Assembly: GCA_003942085.1 (NCBI GenBank)
Contig: DQIQ01000016.1
Coordinates: 1-32,081 of the forward strand
DNA length: 32,081 nucleotides
Direction of reading: 5' to 3'
Source of the DNA: Thermoplasmata archaeon
Lineage (GTDB): Archaea > Thermoplasmatota > E2 > DHVEG-1
In this document: positions 1 through 10,794 of the stretch, piece by piece
How the letters are laid out: each line of letters begins with the position of its first letter
How positions within the stretch are numbered: position 1 is the stretch's first letter
Notes under the pieces: model-generated
Database searches by the model: none
Told to the model about the DNA's origin: nothing
What the model saw: only the letters and a program-made list of their open reading frames with translations
Program-made: the position numbers and the translations under genes

Positions 1-801
1 AAATTCATCACCAGTGGGTACCGACTTATTGAACCGCATTGGAAACAACTCTATCCCTACTTCAAAGATAAAAAGAAGACAATCCCGGAGCTGATCGAGG
101 GTGAAAAACTCGAAATCGTCAAGGTTACGGTAAACGAAGAGACCACAAAACCGCCACAGCGCTACACCCAAGGGGCATTGATCGCAAAGATGGAGCAGCT
201 TACCTTGGGGACGAAATCCACCCGTCATGAAATCATCAGCAAGCTGTATGGCCGTAAATATGTCACCGGGGGAACACCGATTCCGACATCGACTGCTATC
301 GCAGTCGTTGAGGCGTTGATCAACTGCGATGTGGTCAAACCGAAGATGACCGCCGAGCTAGAAGCAGATATGAACGACATCGCAGAAGGCAAAAAGACGG
401 TGGAAGAAACCGTGAAAGAATCACGACTGATGCTTACTAAAGTTATGGACGAGCTTGAGCCTGAGAAAGAAAAAATCAAGGAAAACATCACCAATGCTGT
501 GAGGGCACAAAACACCATCGGGCCTTGTCCGAAATGCGGAAAAGCCCTTGTCGTAAGGGTCTCTAAGAATGCGAAACGATTTGTCGGTTGTACCGGGTAC
601 CCGGACTGTACGAACACCTATTCACTTCCTCAGCAGGGCGGTCTGACGATGACGACAAAACTCTGTGACGCCTGCAACACCCCTATCGTTCAGGTGAAAA
701 TGAAGGAGCGACGGTCTTGGGAGCTCTGCCTAAATTCTGATTGCCCGAAGAAAAAGAAAAAAGAACCGGGGAAACAACCGCCACTACCACCGGTAGCCTA
801 G
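1..801 (+). CDS. topA: DNA topoisomerase I (type IA), C-terminal part; 5' end outside the window
   Basis: The frame is open from base 1, so only the last 266 codons are visible. The enzyme relaxes negatively supercoiled DNA by passing a strand through a single-strand break. The active-site tyrosine and Toprim domain lie to the left of the window. What is seen is the end of the type IA core, with the family motif RYTQGALIAKMEQ and TKSTRHEIISKLYGRKYV (bases about 160-270). Two C-terminal zinc ribbons follow: CPKCGK...CTGYPDC and CDAC...CLNSDC. The ORF can be read from an internal ATG at 190, but that would cut into the conserved core, so it is not a start. Its TAG stop (799-801) shares the bases CTAG with the stop of gyrA on the other strand, leaving no intergenic space. 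Topoisomerase I is confident; topA is the usual symbol. Confidence 0.9.
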   Translation, partial: KFITSGYRLIEPHWKQLYPYFKDKKKTIPELIEGEKLEIVKVTVNEETTKPPQRYTQGALIAKMEQLTLGTKSTRHEIISKLYGRKYVTGGTPIPTSTAIAVVEALINCDVVKPKMTAELEADMNDIAEGKKTVEETVKESRLMLTKVMDELEPEKEKIKENITNAVRAQNTIGPCPKCGKALVVRVSKNAKRFVGCTGYPDCTNTYSLPQQGGLTMTTKLCDACNTPIVQVKMKERRSWELCLNSDCPKKKKKEPGKQPPLPPVA

Positions 802-3800
802 CGCTTCCGTTTCCCTGCTTTCTTTGTTACGGTTTTTTTCTTCACTGTTTTCTTTATTTTTACGACCTTTTTCTTCACAAGTTTTTTTTGTTTCAAGACT
901 TTTTTCTTTACAGGTAACGCTTTCTTCAGTTTCTTCGCAAGTTTTGGTTTTAGTTTCGGTTTCTTTGCTTGTTTCACAGGCTTAGGTTTTTTTGCTTTTA
1001 CTTCTTTTTTTTTAACTGGAACAACCTTTACTTTTTTCACTGATTTTTTAACAGGTTTCCTTTGTTCCTCTAGTTTTATAACAGGTTGTTCAGCTGGTTG
1101 CTCTGCAGGTGTTTGTTTTGGTTCTATAACAGGCTGAGGTTTTTCTTCCGTCGTTAGTTTTTCCTCAGTCATGCCGATCGGCATCTGCTGCATCGCCTCA
1201 ACTGATGCTGCTTCGCTTTCAGTCTCCTCAAGGATTTTTGTAATGGTTACTGATACGACCTTGTCTCCTTCGTTCAGTCGCATGATCCGCACACCCATGG
1301 TGTTCCTGCCTTGCTCTCGAATATCACGCACTGATATTCGCACCGTCATTCCATGTTCCGTGGTGATAATCAACTCGTTATCATCAGAGACCTGACTGAC
1401 GAACACGACATTACCATTACGTTCATTGGTCACAATGGTTCGGACGCCTTTGCTGCCTCGGTGGGTCATACGATATTCGTCGATAGGTGAGCGTTTCCCA
1501 AACCCGTTCTCAGTTAACGTAAACAATGAACCCGTGATATCGACAACAGTCATACCGACCACAGCGTCTTTCTTGTTTTTCATCCGGATGCCGATGACCC
1601 CATGCGTCGCCCGTCCCATGGGCCGAAGTTCCTTTTCATTGAACCGGCAGGCCTGACCGCCAGATGTTGCGATCATCACGGTCTTTGTCCCATCAGAAAG
1701 CTCGACACCCATCAGCTCATCTCCCTCTTCGAGTTTAATGGCGATGATACCATTGACCCGGATGTTACCATAGGCGGACAGCTCAGTCTTTTTAATAGTC
1801 CCTTGTTTGGTTGTAAATATCAGGAAATGTTTATCATCAAACTCATGGATAGGAACCGTACATGCTACCTTCTCTGCTTCTTCGAGTCGTGGCAGCAGGT
1901 TAATGATAGCTTTTCCTTTCGCGTAACGGTCTCCCTCTGGGATTTTATATGCTTTCAGCCAGTAGACTCGCCCGTGGTTGGTGAAAAACATGAGGTAATC
2001 ATGGGTGCTGGTGATAAACGTGTCAACCACGAAGTCCTCTTCTTTTGGCCGTACGCCAATGAGTCCTTTACCGCCCCGATGCTGTGTCCGGTAGGTTTCC
2101 GTTGGTATTCTTTTGATATAGCCTTCTTTAGTGATGGTGACCACGACTTGCTGCACAGGGATAAGATCTTCGATATCAATGCCTGCATCTCCTTCAACGA
2201 TCTGAGTACGGCGAGTGTCACCAAATTTCTCTTTGATTTCAAGCAGTTCTCGTTTAATCTCCGCTAGTATCTTTTGTTTATCAGCAAGCAATGATTCGAG
2301 CTGTTCGATGAGTTGCTTGGTTTCAGTGTATTCTCTCTCCACTGCTTCGATTTCCATGCCCGTGAGTTTCTGCAGCCTCATGTCAAGGATGGCTTTCGCT
2401 TGTATCTCTGAGAGTTTAAACCGAGTCATCAACCCGTTCTTTGCTTCTTCGACTTCTTTACTGTGTCTGATGATCTTAATGACCTCGTCGATGTTCCGAA
2501 GGGCAATCATCAGACCTTCCAGGATATGAATTTTCTCTTTTGCTTTCTTCAAATCATAGGTCGTGCGTCGTGTAATAACAAGGATTCGATACTCTATATA
2601 ATGCTGTAGGATCTCCCTCAGGGTCAGAACCTTTGGTTCCCCTTTGACAATCGCCAGATTCAACACACCAAACGATGACTGAAGCTCCGTATGTTCAAAC
2701 AGTTGATTCAGCACCACATCATCGATCGCGTCACGTTTCAACTCAATGACAATACGCATACCTTTACGGTCACTTTCATCACGAAGATCAGAGATGCCCT
2801 CAAGTTTCTTGTCTTTCACCAGCTCAGCGATCGTCTGAAGAAGGACTGATTTATTCACCTGATACGGCAGCTCATGAACAATGATTTTGTTTTTCTGTTC
2901 GCCTTCCTCAATCGAGGTTTTCGCACGAACGACCAGTGAGCCTCGGCCTGTAGTATTCGCGGAAAGAATCCCACCACGACCACAGATAATACCACCAGTG
3001 GGAAAATCAGGTCCTTTAATGATATCCATAAGCTCCGTGGTGGACGTCTCCGGAGCTTCGATCAGCCGGATAGTCCCATCAATGACCTCTGAGAGGTTAT
3101 GCGGTGCCATGTTCGTGGCCATACCGACCGCGATACCGGACGACCCGTTCACTAAAAGATTCGGTAATACCGCAGGAAGGACTTCAGGTTCTTTAAGCGT
3201 TCCATCAAAGTTATCACGCCATTCCACAGTCTCTTTATCAATATCCTGAAGCATGAGTTTCGTGATCTTGGCCATTTTAGTTTCTGTATATCTCATAGCT
3301 GCCGGAGAGTCACCATCGACTGAACCAAAATTACCTTGACCAGAAATCAACGGATACCGTAACGAAAAATCTTGTGCCATCCGTACTAATGAATCATAGA
3401 CTGCCTGATCACCATGAGGGTGATATTTACCAAGACAATTATGTGCTAACATCCCGTTAGCAACAAACTCATGTTTATGTTCGACCTGAAGATCATACGT
3501 TATTTCTTGTCCAGCATCTTCGATGCTACTAACTTGTAAAAAGTATACTTTATCAGTGATAATTCTGTCGATAAATTCATATAATTCAGAACCAATTTTT
3601 TTTATTTTATTTTGAATACCCCATTCGATTATTTGAGAAATTCGTAAGGGTTTATCATGAATCTCTTTAGAGTAGCGTATCTTAACTCCGGAGGGGTGTT
3701 TGATCCCTGATCTGATTTTATTTCCTTCTACATCTTTGTACCAACCGCCATCTAAATGACGGGCGCTTAATTCACTAAAGATATTTTTACTACCATATGG

Positions 3801-5015
3801 TAAAATCTCGAACGCTGATTTCCCTAATTTATTGATTGATAACTCACACAATTTTTGTGATTTTGCTGCATCGGCCAGATCCAACTCACGTCCCATTTTT
3901 TGGGCACATTCCCCTCTGAATTCTAAAGTAAAAAATGGATGTCTGCTTGTTATTTCTCGGCCGTCAAATATACCGCCCATTTTCTCTTTTTCACGATATT
4001 TAATTCCATGAATATCAAAATGATGAAGAAGTATGAGTAATTGATTGGCTAACTCTTTTGAAACTGTGCCATAATGAATGACATTTCTTTCTTTATGGAT
4101 ACTTCCATCGCCATCGATTAAGCCGCTAATAAAAGAAAAAATAACTTCTTTTGGACTTCGGAAAATCTGTTGAGGTATTTTTTTATTTTCAGCTTTTATA
4201 CCTGACAGATTGTAATTAGTGATAAAATATTGGTTTATTGTTTTCCTGTTGATCCTTATTTGAAAACCCTTATGTAATAATACCAGTCCATTAGAATTTT
4301 CATATTCATAATCGATCTGTTCAATCGTGGGAACATAATCAAACTCATCTTGTAAAATATGTTCAATTCTTTTGATAATGGATTGACTATTAGAATAGAA
4401 ACATAACCTTTTGCTGTTTTCCACCCAGCCATCAGAGATTAATTGTCCAAGTAAATAAGCGATATTTTTATTTAATAATTTGTCCCCCACTTTCAATTCT
4501 TTTTTAACATCAGGAAACAGAGACTTTATAACAATATAATCATCTTCAGTAAGCTCTTTTGCCTCCTTCCAGATAAATTTCCAATCAGGAGTGAGGACTT
4601 TAAATTTCTGTGATTTGGTGGCAGTTGTTTCAAGGCCATTTTCTAAGACAATTTTCACAAGATCTTTCTTGGGCATTATATATAATTCATTAACATTTTC
4701 TAAGCCCTCTTGTGTATAGACCGCATCTCCTTTTTTTACATCCTGTATCGGTACAAGTCCTTGTTCAGTGAGTACTAATGTGTCTTTAACAAAGCATTCT
4801 CCGACCACTCGAGCAGATTTCTTATATGATTTCTCATAACCCATTCCCATCTCATTCATCGCATGAAGTATTCTTCGATGAACCGGTTTTAAACCATCCC
4901 GAATATCAGGCAGCGCCCTGCTCATGATGACACTCATTGAATAATCAATGAATGCGCGTTTCATCTCTTCGTTGATATCACGGGGTTGATCGTTTTTCTT
5001 ATTAATCTCAGCCAT
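798..5015 (-). CDS. gyrA: DNA gyrase subunit A with an in-frame intein and a lysine-rich C-terminal tail
   Basis: The precursor has 1405 residues; removing the 453-residue intein leaves 952. Gyrase uses ATP to add negative supercoils, and this subunit cuts and rejoins DNA. Residues 1-73 start the breakage-reunion domain. After the intein come GKYHPHGD and the catalytic tyrosine in AAMRYTE (precursor Y576, spliced Y123). The GyrA box QHRGGKG at precursor 978-984 (spliced 525-531) marks true gyrase rather than topoisomerase IV. The beta-pinwheel domain ends near residue 1260. A 145-residue tail follows: first a Glu/Pro/Gln-rich linker, then 87 residues of which 42 are lysine. The residue matching quinolone-sensitive Ser83 of E. 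coli is Gln. The ATG has a clear GAGGTGA ribosome site overlapping the gyrB stop 11 bases upstream, so gyrB-gyrA is an operon. Confidence 0.95.
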   Translation of the reverse strand: MAEINKKNDQPRDINEEMKRAFIDYSMSVIMSRALPDIRDGLKPVHRRILHAMNEMGMGYEKSYKKSARVVGECFVKDTLVLTEQGLVPIQDVKKGDAVYTQEGLENVNELYIMPKKDLVKIVLENGLETTATKSQKFKVLTPDWKFIWKEAKELTEDDYIVIKSLFPDVKKELKVGDKLLNKNIAYLLGQLISDGWVENSKRLCFYSNSQSIIKRIEHILQDEFDYVPTIEQIDYEYENSNGLVLLHKGFQIRINRKTINQYFITNYNLSGIKAENKKIPQQIFRSPKEVIFSFISGLIDGDGSIHKERNVIHYGTVSKELANQLLILLHHFDIHGIKYREKEKMGGIFDGREITSRHPFFTLEFRGECAQKMGRELDLADAAKSQKLCELSINKLGKSAFEILPYGSKNIFSELSARHLDGGWYKDVEGNKIRSGIKHPSGVKIRYSKEIHDKPLRISQIIEWGIQNKIKKIGSELYEFIDRIITDKVYFLQVSSIEDAGQEITYDLQVEHKHEFVANGMLAHNCLGKYHPHGDQAVYDSLVRMAQDFSLRYPLISGQGNFGSVDGDSPAAMRYTETKMAKITKLMLQDIDKETVEWRDNFDGTLKEPEVLPAVLPNLLVNGSSGIAVGMATNMAPHNLSEVIDGTIRLIEAPETSTTELMDIIKGPDFPTGGIICGRGGILSANTTGRGSLVVRAKTSIEEGEQKNKIIVHELPYQVNKSVLLQTIAELVKDKKLEGISDLRDESDRKGMRIVIELKRDAIDDVVLNQLFEHTELQSSFGVLNLAIVKGEPKVLTLREILQHYIEYRILVITRRTTYDLKKAKEKIHILEGLMIALRNIDEVIKIIRHSKEVEEAKNGLMTRFKLSEIQAKAILDMRLQKLTGMEIEAVEREYTETKQLIEQLESLLADKQKILAEIKRELLEIKEKFGDTRRTQIVEGDAGIDIEDLIPVQQVVVTITKEGYIKRIPTETYRTQHRGGKGLIGVRPKEEDFVVDTFITSTHDYLMFFTNHGRVYWLKAYKIPEGDRYAKGKAIINLLPRLEEAEKVACTVPIHEFDDKHFLIFTTKQGTIKKTELSAYGNIRVNGIIAIKLEEGDELMGVELSDGTKTVMIATSGGQACRFNEKELRPMGRATHGVIGIRMKNKKDAVVGMTVVDITGSLFTLTENGFGKRSPIDEYRMTHRGSKGVRTIVTNERNGNVVFVSQVSDDNELIITTEHGMTVRISVRDIREQGRNTMGVRIMRLNEGDKVVSVTITKILEETESEAASVEAMQQMPIGMTEEKLTTEEKPQPVIEPKQTPAEQPAEQPVIKLEEQRKPVKKSVKKVKVVPVKKKEVKAKKPKPVKQAKKPKLKPKLAKKLKKALPVKKKVLKQKKLVKKKVVKIKKTVKKKTVTKKAGKRKR
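3438..4796 (-). mobile_element. GyrA intein with LAGLIDADG homing endonuclease (453 residues)
   Basis: This protein intron splits GyrA between Glu73 and the Cys before LGKYHPHGD. It starts with Cys1 (block [18 protein letters not shown]) and ends with NGMLAHN followed by extein Cys, so the splicing residues Cys1, His452, Asn453 and Cys+1 are all present. Block B reads [11 protein letters not shown] near residues 58-68: the usual histidine of TxxH is Gln63. Two LAGLIDADG motifs, LLGQLISDG (115-123) and ISGLIDGDG (223-231), keep their acidic residues Asp122 and Asp230, so the endonuclease may be active. The intein is visibly more AT-rich than the gyrA around it: the line at 3601 is about 27% GC, against about 45% for a sampled extein line. 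That supports horizontal spread. The boundaries are certain to the codon if splicing is canonical. Confidence 0.95.
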
Positions 5016-5026
5016 TTCTCATCACC

Positions 5027-7257
<2,231 letters not shown>

Positions 7258-8964
7258 ATGAACAAAAAAATCGTAATAAGCATCTTTTTTATCGGCCTAT
7301 TGTTAGCAGGAAGCACCTATGTTGGCATTGGAGCTGCGGCAGACCAAGATCTCGCAGAACAATATGCTCCAATTCTTTATTTCACGAATGCTGAAAAATG
7401 TTATCCAATAGATGTTTCCTACGCCCTTGAAAACTCTTATTTATATGAGGTTGGCAACCCAACACCCCTGTCTACCGCACCAACGGCAGCGATACTTAGC
7501 AACTATACCTCTGATAATTTTTATCTTGACAATCAACGGGGGACTGTCGCGGTCGGCGACAATGGTATCGAAACTGATTATCAAAACAAGATGGCAACGC
7601 TCGGTTACAAAGTCTACGCTCACGTTGATACCGCAAGCAACGTCATTCAATACTGGTTCTTCTATGCCTTTAACGGTGGGGATCTGAATCGTCATGAAGG
7701 CGACTGGGAAATGATCCAGGTAGTACTTTCAGGAGGACAACCAACCCATGTGATGTTCAGTCAGCATAACAACGGACAATCAGCGAAATGGAGCCAAGTC
7801 GACAAAGAAGCAAACCATGTTAAAGTGTACGTCGCGAAAGGAAGCCATGCGAACTACATCAAACCATATTCTGGGAAACTCGGCTTAGCGAGTGATACGG
7901 TTGGCGATAACGGCAAAGTCATACGACCGACAGAATACACCGTTGAGGTTCTGGATGCTCAACCCTGGTTATCCTTTGCAGGACGTTGGGGCTGGGCTGG
8001 TGCGAACCAATCAGCAGCAGCTGAAGCAACTCTCCTTGGAGAAGCAGGACCAAATGGGCCGAAGTTCAGAGAATCAGGTCAGATGTGGGTTCCGCTCAGC
8101 TGGGCTGCTGGACTTCAATCAGCAGACAACAACATGTTCATCCTGGAATGGCTCGTCTATAACTTCGTCATGCTGTTCTTCCTTGTCACATTGCTTTCCC
8201 TTCTTCTTTTAGTCTTTTTCATCTACCGGCGACATAAGAAATACGGGCTAGGCCCACGGATATTTTCGCTCTTCTACATCGATGGTTCGAATCAGAAAAG
8301 CATCGGTAATCTCCTCTGCATCGTTGCACTCATCATTGCAGTCCTCGGTTTGTTCTACCCATGGTACACCGTCGTTGCCAATGTCTCGGTCCCACCATAC
8401 CAGCAAACAGGTGCGTTCAATGCGGTCTCCATCGATGGTATCAACGGCATTCAAATACGACTTCCTGATCGAAGCGGGCCGGTCCCTCTTGGGACATTTG
8501 CCTTGCCCTTCTACCTTCTCATCGGCATCGCACTTGTGTTCATCATACTGTCAACCATCGGGATAGCACAGAGTAGGAAACTTGGTAAAAAATATGTTCT
8601 CCGCGGAATACGGCTCCTGGTCCCCTTCGTTCTTATCTTGGTGTTCATCATGGCGGTTGCATCAATCATTCCACTTTTTACTCCGGAAAATCTCAAAGGA
8701 AACACCGATATGTCAACCGCGATGCGTGCGGTCTCCGCTGCTCCCTTCAACGGACAATACACATTCCAAACCACAGACGTCGCAGGAGGGTCAGTCCACC
8801 TTCAATGGGGGTTTGGGGTCGGTGCGTATCTCCTACTGTTCGCCGGCATCATCCTGATCATGGCTGGTCTGGTGGAAATAACAGCCAATGAAGTATTTTT
8901 CGAGGGAAAATCACCCGCTCCAACAAAAACCGTAGAGAATAACGAAGAAAAAAACAAGAAATAA
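7258..8964 (+). CDS. Vps62-like exported domain fused to a five-helix membrane region
   Basis: The protein has 568 residues. A signal peptide is seen at 1-28, probably cut after GIGAAA. Residues 33-285 resemble the Vps62 (vacuolar sorting protein 62) family: YAPILYF near 36, YWFFYAFN (132-139), HEGDWEMIQVVL (146-157) and VYVAKGSHANY (190-200). The biochemical role of that family is not known to me. Five hydrophobic segments follow, near 294-322, 350-376, 413-437, 452-475 and 518-540, with a charged tail at the end. The domain should therefore face outside and be held at the membrane. The start is clear: GGAGG stands 3 bases before the ATG. The PHP gene begins 31 bases after the stop and may be co-transcribed, but no functional link is evident. 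Confidence 0.75.
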   Translation: MNKKIVISIFFIGLLLAGSTYVGIGAAADQDLAEQYAPILYFTNAEKCYPIDVSYALENSYLYEVGNPTPLSTAPTAAILSNYTSDNFYLDNQRGTVAVGDNGIETDYQNKMATLGYKVYAHVDTASNVIQYWFFYAFNGGDLNRHEGDWEMIQVVLSGGQPTHVMFSQHNNGQSAKWSQVDKEANHVKVYVAKGSHANYIKPYSGKLGLASDTVGDNGKVIRPTEYTVEVLDAQPWLSFAGRWGWAGANQSAAAEATLLGEAGPNGPKFRESGQMWVPLSWAAGLQSADNNMFILEWLVYNFVMLFFLVTLLSLLLLVFFIYRRHKKYGLGPRIFSLFYIDGSNQKSIGNLLCIVALIIAVLGLFYPWYTVVANVSVPPYQQTGAFNAVSIDGINGIQIRLPDRSGPVPLGTFALPFYLLIGIALVFIILSTIGIAQSRKLGKKYVLRGIRLLVPFVLILVFIMAVASIIPLFTPENLKGNTDMSTAMRAVSAAPFNGQYTFQTTDVAGGSVHLQWGFGVGAYLLLFAGIILIMAGLVEITANEVFFEGKSPAPTKTVENNEEKNKK

Positions 8965-8995
8965 ATGATGTACTAAAAAAAAGAAAGTGGTATCG

Positions 8996-10225
8996 ATGCT
9001 CATCAACGCTGACCTGCATATCCATTCAAGATACTCTGGTGCGACCAGCGAAAAAATGACGATAGCTGCTCTTTCTGTTGAGGCGCCCCGGAAAGGAATC
9101 AACGTCATGGCCACCGGGGACTGCCTGAATGGCAATTGGCTCAGAGAAATAAAGACCTGTACAGTCATCGATGACGGGACACTTGAGATGAATAAAACCA
9201 GATTCATTCTCAGTACGGAGGTCGAAGATGCCACTCGCGTGCATCATCTCCTCTATTTTCCAAGTTTTTCCGCTGTTGAATCCTTCAAGGAACACATCAA
9301 ATCAAAATCAAAAAACCTTGAGACCGATGGACGACCAAACGTCAACATGAACGGCATGGAGCTTGCAAGTTACGCTAAAGATGTCGATGCCCTCATCGGC
9401 CCTGCGCATGCGTTCACCCCCTGGACTGCGCTGTATGCGTACCATCCGAATCTTGAGAGCTGTTACGGGGATCTAACCCCTTATATCTCCTTTGTCGAAC
9501 TCGGGTTAAGTGCTGACACCGATTATGCAGATACCATCCAGGAGCTTTCCCGACTCACTTTTCTGACGAATTCTGACTGCCACAGTCCTCATCCGGTACG
9601 GCTCGCCAGGGAGTTCACCCGCTTTGAGGTTCATGATGCGACCTTTGCAGAAATAAAAAAGGCGATCCAGCGCACCGGAGGCAATAAACCGGTATTGAAC
9701 GTCGGTCTTCCACCACAGGAGGGAAAGTATAATGAATCTGCGTGTATCGCCTGCTTTACCCACTATACCCTTGATGAGGCGGTCAAACGACGGTGGAAAT
9801 GCAGCTGCGGCAAACGCATCAAAAAAGGGGTGAAAGACCGTATCGGGGAGATCGCAACCTTTAAAGAGCCGCGACACCCTGAGCATCGACCACCTTATCT
9901 TTACCTCATCCCGCTCACTGAGATGATCGCCAAAGCACTCGGGCAGCATACGCCGTTTACCCAGAGTGTTTCGAAGTATTGGGATGAGCTCATCAGCAAG
10001 TTCGGCTCTGAAATAACGGTATCACTCGATGCAGATCTGCGCGAGGTCGCCCAGGTGACGATTCCTGCGATCACCGATGCGATCCGGGCGTTTCGGGACC
10101 ATAAAGTGATCATCATCCCTGGTGGTGGAGGAAAATATGGGACTATTGAGCTTCCGACGGAAGATGCAATAATTCCTGTATCTCTAGGCCCGAAGAACTC
10201 CCAGAGCAGCCTTTTAGATTATTGA
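8996..10225 (+). CDS. PHP-domain phosphoesterase with an internal zinc ribbon
   Basis: This 409-residue protein belongs to the archaeal and bacterial family of PHP phosphoesterases with a zinc ribbon (COG1379 type). The metal-dependent PHP core shows DLHIHS (6-11), GPAHAFTPW, and TNSDCHSPH with histidine and aspartate ligands. A zinc ribbon is inserted with Cys250, Cys253, Cys269 and Cys271. The C-terminal part contains a helix-hairpin-like stretch and a Gly-rich VIIIPGGGGKYG segment. A phosphodiester or phosphate monoester substrate is expected, perhaps a nucleic acid, but none is known from sequence. The ATG at 8996 gives the natural start MLINADLH; a GTG at 8987 is an alternative. The GAF gene follows after 7 bases, which suggests one transcript. 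Confidence 0.8.
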   Translation: MLINADLHIHSRYSGATSEKMTIAALSVEAPRKGINVMATGDCLNGNWLREIKTCTVIDDGTLEMNKTRFILSTEVEDATRVHHLLYFPSFSAVESFKEHIKSKSKNLETDGRPNVNMNGMELASYAKDVDALIGPAHAFTPWTALYAYHPNLESCYGDLTPYISFVELGLSADTDYADTIQELSRLTFLTNSDCHSPHPVRLAREFTRFEVHDATFAEIKKAIQRTGGNKPVLNVGLPPQEGKYNESACIACFTHYTLDEAVKRRWKCSCGKRIKKGVKDRIGEIATFKEPRHPEHRPPYLYLIPLTEMIAKALGQHTPFTQSVSKYWDELISKFGSEITVSLDADLREVAQVTIPAITDAIRAFRDHKVIIIPGGGGKYGTIELPTEDAIIPVSLGPKNSQSSLLDY

Positions 10226-10232
10226 CGGACCC

Positions 10233-10688
10233 GTGATTTATTTGGATTATAAAAAAGCTGAACGAACGATACAAAAAATCCTCTTGACGCACCCGACATC
10301 AACTGTTCTGCAAAAGGTCGTTGATATCCTCTATGAATGTTTTGAGAAATACAGCTGGGTCGGAATCTATCTTGTGAAGGGAAACGACCTCGTTCTTGGG
10401 CCCTGGAAAGGGAAACAGGCAACCGAGCATACAAGGATACCCATCGGTACCGGGGTGTGTGGTACTGCAGCAAAAACCGGCAGAACCGAGCAGGTGGATG
10501 ACGTCTCAGCAGATACACGGTATCTGTCGTGTTTCCTTTCAACGAAATCAGAGATCGTCGTTCCGATCAAAAAAAGAGCGCTCGTTGTCGGTGAGATCGA
10601 TATCGACTCTGATAAGCCTGCCGCGTTTACTGACGCTGACAGTGTGTTTTTAGAAAAAGTGGCAGATATGCTCAGTCAGCATATCTGA
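10233..10688 (+). CDS. GAF-domain protein, free methionine-(R)-sulfoxide reductase-like
   Basis: This single-domain GAF protein of 151 residues starts with GTG, 7 bases after the PHP gene. It matches the free methionine-R-sulfoxide reductase family (E. coli YebR/MsrC), which reduces free Met-R-sulfoxide in the cytoplasm: GVCGTAAKTG at 74-83 and SEIVVPI at 106-112. Cys76 and Cys100 fit two of the three family cysteines and keep their 24-residue spacing. The third, in the family motif CTRIP, is replaced here by His67 (HTRIP). The protein may therefore still be a reductase using a different resolving step, or may only bind a small ligand. No strong ribosome site is seen before the GTG, so the start is less certain than the family. 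Confidence 0.75.
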   Translation: MIYLDYKKAERTIQKILLTHPTSTVLQKVVDILYECFEKYSWVGIYLVKGNDLVLGPWKGKQATEHTRIPIGTGVCGTAAKTGRTEQVDDVSADTRYLSCFLSTKSEIVVPIKKRALVVGEIDIDSDKPAAFTDADSVFLEKVADMLSQHI

Positions 10689-10693
10689 GAGAG

Positions 10694-10700
10694 TTTTTTT
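10694..10700 (+). terminator. Oligo-T terminator after the GAF gene
   Basis: Seven T on the + strand lie 6 bases after the stop of the GAF gene, in the gap before the convergent MATE gene. Archaeal RNA polymerase stops at such runs. No hairpin precedes it. Confidence 0.5.
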
Positions 10701-10794
10701 GTCAGTACTCAAGATCTTCATCATCGCCGGACTGGCTCAGAAAAGGTTCGTTCATCACTCGCAGGAGAATTCCTCAACCGCCATTTAAGAGTTT

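Noticed and set aside
1602-2267. 221-codon open frame antisense to gyrA
   Set aside because: It lies wholly against conserved gyrA coding sequence, has no ribosome site or known motif, and reads as low-quality protein rich in Cys, Phe and His; it is a shadow frame.
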